A stretch of 64,000 nucleotides of DNA from Fusibacter ferrireducens (GTDB lineage Bacteria; Bacillota; Clostridia; Peptostreptococcales; Acidaminobacteraceae): assembly GCF_015352425.1 (NCBI RefSeq), contig NZ_JADKNH010000009.1:124001-188000 (forward strand), read 5' to 3'. Shown here one piece after another: positions 61,389-64,000 of the stretch (position 1 is its first letter; every line of letters starts with the position of its first letter). The position numbers were made by a program, and so were the translations under genes. Below the pieces are notes generated by a model. It did not search any database and was not told the origin of the DNA. It saw nothing but the letters and a program-made list of their open reading frames with translations.

Positions 61389-62570
61389 TTACGCTCCAAA
61401 AGCAGCTTTTCTAATCGCTTCTGCCTTATCTGTTTTTTCCCAAGGTAAATCAATATCAGTTCTACCAAAATGGCCATAAGCAGCCGTTTGCTTGTAAATT
61501 GGTCTTCTGAGATCGAGTTCTCTGATGATTGCACCTGGTCTCAAATCAAAATGTTTTTCGACGAGTTCAATGATTTTCTCATCTTCAATTTTACCTGTGC
61601 CAAAAGTCTCCACCATGATTGAAACCGGATGTGCAACACCAATTGCATAGGCGAGTTCAAGCTCACATTTATCAGCGACACCAGCAGCAACAAGGTTTTT
61701 TGCAACATACCTTGCTGCATATGCAGCAGAACGATCTACTTTTGTAGGATCTTTTCCAGAAAAAGCACCGCCTCCATGTCTAGAGTATCCACCATAAGTG
61801 TCCACAATGATTTTTCTACCGGTTAACCCCGCATCTCCCTGAGGTCCGCCAATTACGAATCGCCCAGTTGGATTGACTAGAATTCTAGTGTTCACCAAAA
61901 ATTCTGCTGGAATAATTGGATGAATAACATGCTCAATCAAGTCCGCTTCTATCTGATCTCTTGTGACTTCAGGACCGTGTTGAGTTGAAATCAACACCGT
62001 GTCCACTCTCGTAGGCTTGCCGTTTTCATCATACTCAATAGTAACTTGAGTTTTTCCATCTGGTCTTAAGTACCCTAAAGTATGGTCTTTTCTAACATCT
62101 GACAAGCGCTTAGCTAGTCTATGCGCAAGCGAAATGGGGAGAGGCATTAACTCAGGCGTTTCATTGCAAGCAAACCCAAACATAATACCTTGATCTCCAG
62201 CGCCTACTTCATCTTCCATATTGCCTTCTTTGCTCTCGAGTGCTTTATCAACACCCAGTGCAATATCATCCGATTGTTTATCGATTGCCACAAGGACACC
62301 ACAAGTATCGCCGTCAAAGCCAAATTTAGCTCTATCATAACCAATATCCTTAATTGTCTCTCTAACCACATTTTGAATATCCACATAGCAATCTGTTGTG
62401 ATCTCTCCTGCAACCAAAACCAAACCCGTTGTCACAGATGTTTCACAAGCAACTCTTGCATTTGGATCTTGCGCAAAGATTGCGTCCAAAATTGAGTCAG
62501 AAATTTGGTCACAGATTTTATCTGGATGACCTTCAGTTACAGATTCAGAAGTAAATAGTCTTCTTGCCAT
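61389..62570 (-). CDS. metK: S-adenosylmethionine synthetase
   Basis: 393 residues. It makes SAM from methionine and ATP. Seen: [52 protein letters not shown] and [20 protein letters not shown], all standard MetK blocks. GGAGGTG precedes the ATG. An S-box riboswitch with a terminator lies in the leader, so SAM should shut off its own synthesis. Confidence 0.98.
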   Translation of the reverse strand: MARRLFTSESVTEGHPDKICDQISDSILDAIFAQDPNARVACETSVTTGLVLVAGEITTDCYVDIQNVVRETIKDIGYDRAKFGFDGDTCGVLVAIDKQSDDIALGVDKALESKEGNMEDEVGAGDQGIMFGFACNETPELMPLPISLAHRLAKRLSDVRKDHTLGYLRPDGKTQVTIEYDENGKPTRVDTVLISTQHGPEVTRDQIEADLIEHVIHPIIPAEFLVNTRILVNPTGRFVIGGPQGDAGLTGRKIIVDTYGGYSRHGGGAFSGKDPTKVDRSAAYAARYVAKNLVAAGVADKCELELAYAIGVAHPVSIMVETFGTGKIEDEKIIELVEKHFDLRPGAIIRELDLRRPIYKQTAAYGHFGRTDIDLPWEKTDKAEAIRKAAFGA

Positions 62571-62639
62571 TCTACAACACCTCCATTAAAAATTACAGTT
62601 TTGATAATCCTTTTATATCCATTCATAAGCTATAGGCGT

Positions 62640-62779
62640 AAAAAAACCTCTTCAAAAGAAGAGGCGAGCATTCTCACAACCTCATCTTCCAGATATTCAT
62701 CATATCTGTAGGATTTAGCACCGTGTAAAACCGGTTGCTGGACTTCATAGGGCCTATTCCCTCCATCGCTCTTGATAAG
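62640..62779 (-). promoter_or_regulatory. SAM-I (S-box) riboswitch with terminator
   Basis: On the minus strand: CTTATCAAGAGCGATGGAGG, then AGGCCCTATGAAGTCCAGCA, ACCGG...CGGTGCTAAATCC, and a P4 region, the conserved S-box order. It ends in a CCTCTTC-TTTT-GAAGAGG hairpin plus seven T (62640-62664), the SAM-stabilised terminator. The metK ATG is 70 bases downstream. Confidence 0.96.
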
Positions 62780-62803
62780 GATTACTATTAAATTTACTCA
62801 TTC

Positions 62804-62832
62804 ATAATAGCATACGATTATCCATAACGCAA
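62804..62832 (-). promoter_or_regulatory. metK sigma-A promoter
   Basis: Minus strand TTGCGT, exactly 17 bases, then TATTAT, about 25 bases before the riboswitch start. The rest of the 62571-63059 gap holds only leader sequence and the sigma-D-type promoter listed separately. Confidence 0.72.
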
Positions 62833-63003
62833 CAGCTAATTTATGAACAAAACATAATATACTTTCCTTACGTACTCTAATTACATACCCTAACCATCTG
62901 TTCAAAATCACATTTTTCTGGTAGAATAGGAAGATATGTGTCCAGCTTATTTGTAGTCAGAATTTAAAGTTTCGTAATCGGAATTTAAAGCTCACGCTTT
63001 GCT

Positions 63004-63030
63004 TAAGTTTTCCCCCAAGTATACCGATAA
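63004..63030 (+). promoter_or_regulatory. Candidate sigma-D promoter of the small coiled-coil gene
   Basis: TAAG, exactly 15 bases, then ACCGATAA; two to three mismatches from TAAA-N15-GCCGATAT but with the exact spacing and the CCGATA core. It lies 30 bases before the ATG at 63060. Confidence 0.6.
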
Positions 63031-63059
63031 TTTGTGTATAGATGAACACGGAGGTCCCT

Positions 63060-63257
63060 ATGAACTACAGAGAACGACTCTATCAAGAAATTGAATCCAG
63101 AAAACATCAGCTCAAAATGCTTGAGAAAAAAGGAGATGCGCTCATTTGTTCACGGATTTCCAAGGAAATAGAAGTGTTATCTTCAGAACTTAAGCGCTAT
63201 ACGGATTTTGAGACACGAAAAACCACACATGTTTACAGTTTGAGTCACGATCATTAG
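63060..63257 (+). CDS. Small coiled-coil protein, possible motility regulon member
   Basis: 65 residues from the ATG at 63060, after CGGAGGT; an ATG 6 codons upstream is less well placed. MNYRERLYQEIESRKHQLKM, then EKKGDALICSRISKEIEVLS and a basic tail. One helical, charged domain with a single Cys. It resembles the small Spo0E-like or coiled-coil regulators only in size; no SxxxD motif is seen. The sigma-D-type promoter suggests a motility role. A terminator follows directly. Confidence 0.65.
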   Translation: MNYRERLYQEIESRKHQLKMLEKKGDALICSRISKEIEVLSSELKRYTDFETRKTTHVYSLSHDH

Positions 63258-63282
63258 AGATGCCCCTTGGGCATCTTTTTTT
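63258..63282 (+). terminator. Terminator after the small coiled-coil gene
   Basis: AGATGCCC-CTT-GGGCATCT hairpin and seven T, starting at the base after the stop. Its end overlaps the stop codon of the convergent gene. Confidence 0.9.
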
Positions 63283-64000
63283 ATCCACGCCAGTTTTCTA
63301 AAAAGTCGAAAATATTATCGTAAGCACTATTCATAAAAGAATACAGAACAGGATGATCCGTCTTGACTTCACATATAAACTGCATACTGTCCTCATACAC
63401 ATGATTTGTCATAAAAGTGTGGTCAACCGCCTCTAAAGCCTCTTGACTTAAAGCTCCCACAATAAGTTGTCCATCACTTGTGAAAAAGTAAAGTGCAAAT
63501 AAATCACCATTTAAATAGTATGGATTTTCTCCAACATGATCGTTGTGCGTATTGAACTCACTGTATAGTCTGCCATTATAGTAATCGTAGCGCATCATTT
63601 CAGGATTTTGATCGTGAAATCTTCTCTCAAAAAAGGCATCTTCTATGGTCAAAATCATCATATGTTCTGGTCGATTCAGATTAAAAGACGCTTCAATGCT
63701 GGATATCTCTAGACTTTCAACAACTCTAGCCTTTACAACTTTCATTGCGCTTCTATCCAATTCAACTTCAACAATGACAATTTTATAATGCGCCTCAAAG
63801 TCAATAAGTGCTTCACAGCGATAAATTACCCTTTGACCTGATTCACTCAGACAAGTCGAAGTGTTTTTCAGCAGACTATACGGTTCCTCCACAATTTCAA
63901 ATCCATCATCGATGAGACCTTCATGCCATAAAAGCATCGTAGAGGGGTAATCACAGCCCACATTTCTCATGATAAAGTAGTTAAGCAGTGTGATTTCATT
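63281..64000 (-). CDS. Hypothetical protein, N-terminus cut by window edge
   Basis: The frame is open from the right edge (NEITLLNYFIMRNVGCDYPS across the boundary), so the ATG at 63970 is probably internal and the true start lies beyond 64000. At least 239 residues visible. Acidic, mixed alpha/beta, no membrane helix: IVIVEVELDRSAMKVVKARV, MRYDYYNGRLYSEFNTHND, YYLNGDLFALYFFTSDGQLI. No family recognised. Confidence 0.7.
   Translation of the reverse strand, partial: NEITLLNYFIMRNVGCDYPSTMLLWHEGLIDDGFEIVEEPYSLLKNTSTCLSESGQRVIYRCEALIDFEAHYKIVIVEVELDRSAMKVVKARVVESLEISSIEASFNLNRPEHMMILTIEDAFFERRFHDQNPEMMRYDYYNGRLYSEFNTHNDHVGENPYYLNGDLFALYFFTSDGQLIVGALSQEALEAVDHTFMTNHVYEDSMQFICEVKTDHPVLYSFMNSAYDNIFDFLENWRG

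Noticed and set aside
62940-63030. Cyclic di-GMP riboswitch before the small gene at 63060
   Set aside because: A GCAAAGCG-like string is present on the minus strand, but the conserved aptamer stems and loop are missing.
1-64000. Prophage, insertion sequences, CRISPR arrays, tRNA or rRNA genes
   Set aside because: No transposase, integrase or phage protein, no regularly spaced repeats, and no tRNA- or rRNA-like sequence seen.

Overview
The window is about 64 kb of low-GC chromosomal DNA from a motile, probably anaerobic Firmicute (class Clostridia). The evidence is the AT-rich intergenes, strong AGGAGG-type ribosome binding sites, TTGACA/TATAAT promoters, a Rex regulator, an 8-cysteine clostridial ferredoxin, an SAM-I riboswitch ahead of metK, and gene orders shared with Bacillus subtilis. 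A genus cannot be fixed from sequence alone. I see no phage, insertion sequence, CRISPR array, tRNA or rRNA gene.

Layout. 1-15.7 kb is mainly signalling: a soluble PocR-type chemoreceptor, a Cache-PAS-GGDEF-HD-GYP protein, a two-component system in one operon with a BmrA-like multidrug exporter, and a second operon of a PucR-type regulator, a LytS-type kinase, a LytTR response regulator and a membrane HD-GYP protein. 16-20.7 kb is redox and central metabolism: gdhA, a 54-residue ferredoxin with a candidate Fur box, a MarR regulator, thiolase and Rex. 20.9-26.4 kb carries ydiF, an acyl carrier protein and the tsaE-tsaB-rimI-tsaD cluster for the tRNA t6A modification, next to a dense DnaA-box cluster. 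26.7-36.6 kb holds an amidohydrolase, tex, prfB (with its programmed frameshift), secA and hpf. 36.7-51.9 kb is the late flagellar cluster, ordered as in B. subtilis: comFC-yvyF-flgM-flgN-flgK-flgL-(DUF6470)-fliW-csrA-hag-(small ORF)-flaG-fliD-fliT-fliS-yjfB. recD2 follows. 54.6-60.6 kb is a six-gene plus-strand glycan cluster. The last part has a DUF4282 gene, metK with its riboswitch, a small sigma-D-type gene and a truncated gene at the edge.

How the parts work together. Late flagellar genes have exact TAAA-N15-GCCGATAT-type sigma-D promoters before flgM, hag and flaG, and another precedes an orphan coiled-coil gene at 63 kb. The hag leader carries an 8-bp hairpin that displays AGGA in its loop, the expected CsrA target, matching the fliW-csrA pair beside it. 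The flgM leader has an 18-bp stem whose 5' arm lies inside the sigma-D promoter and whose 3' arm contains the flgM ribosome binding site, so only readthrough transcripts should fold it.

Most interesting observations. (1) Flagellin (855 aa) and the hook-filament junction protein FlgL (975 aa, about three times normal) share a homologous module of about 330 residues, and in FlgL this module interrupts one copy of an internal repeat. (2) Four intergenic long-stem elements share a TCC-RCA...GA-GGA core although their stems differ in sequence, which looks like an undescribed structured RNA or DNA family. (3) The flgM promoter/hairpin overlap. (4) Seven DnaA-like boxes in 114 bp beside tsaD.
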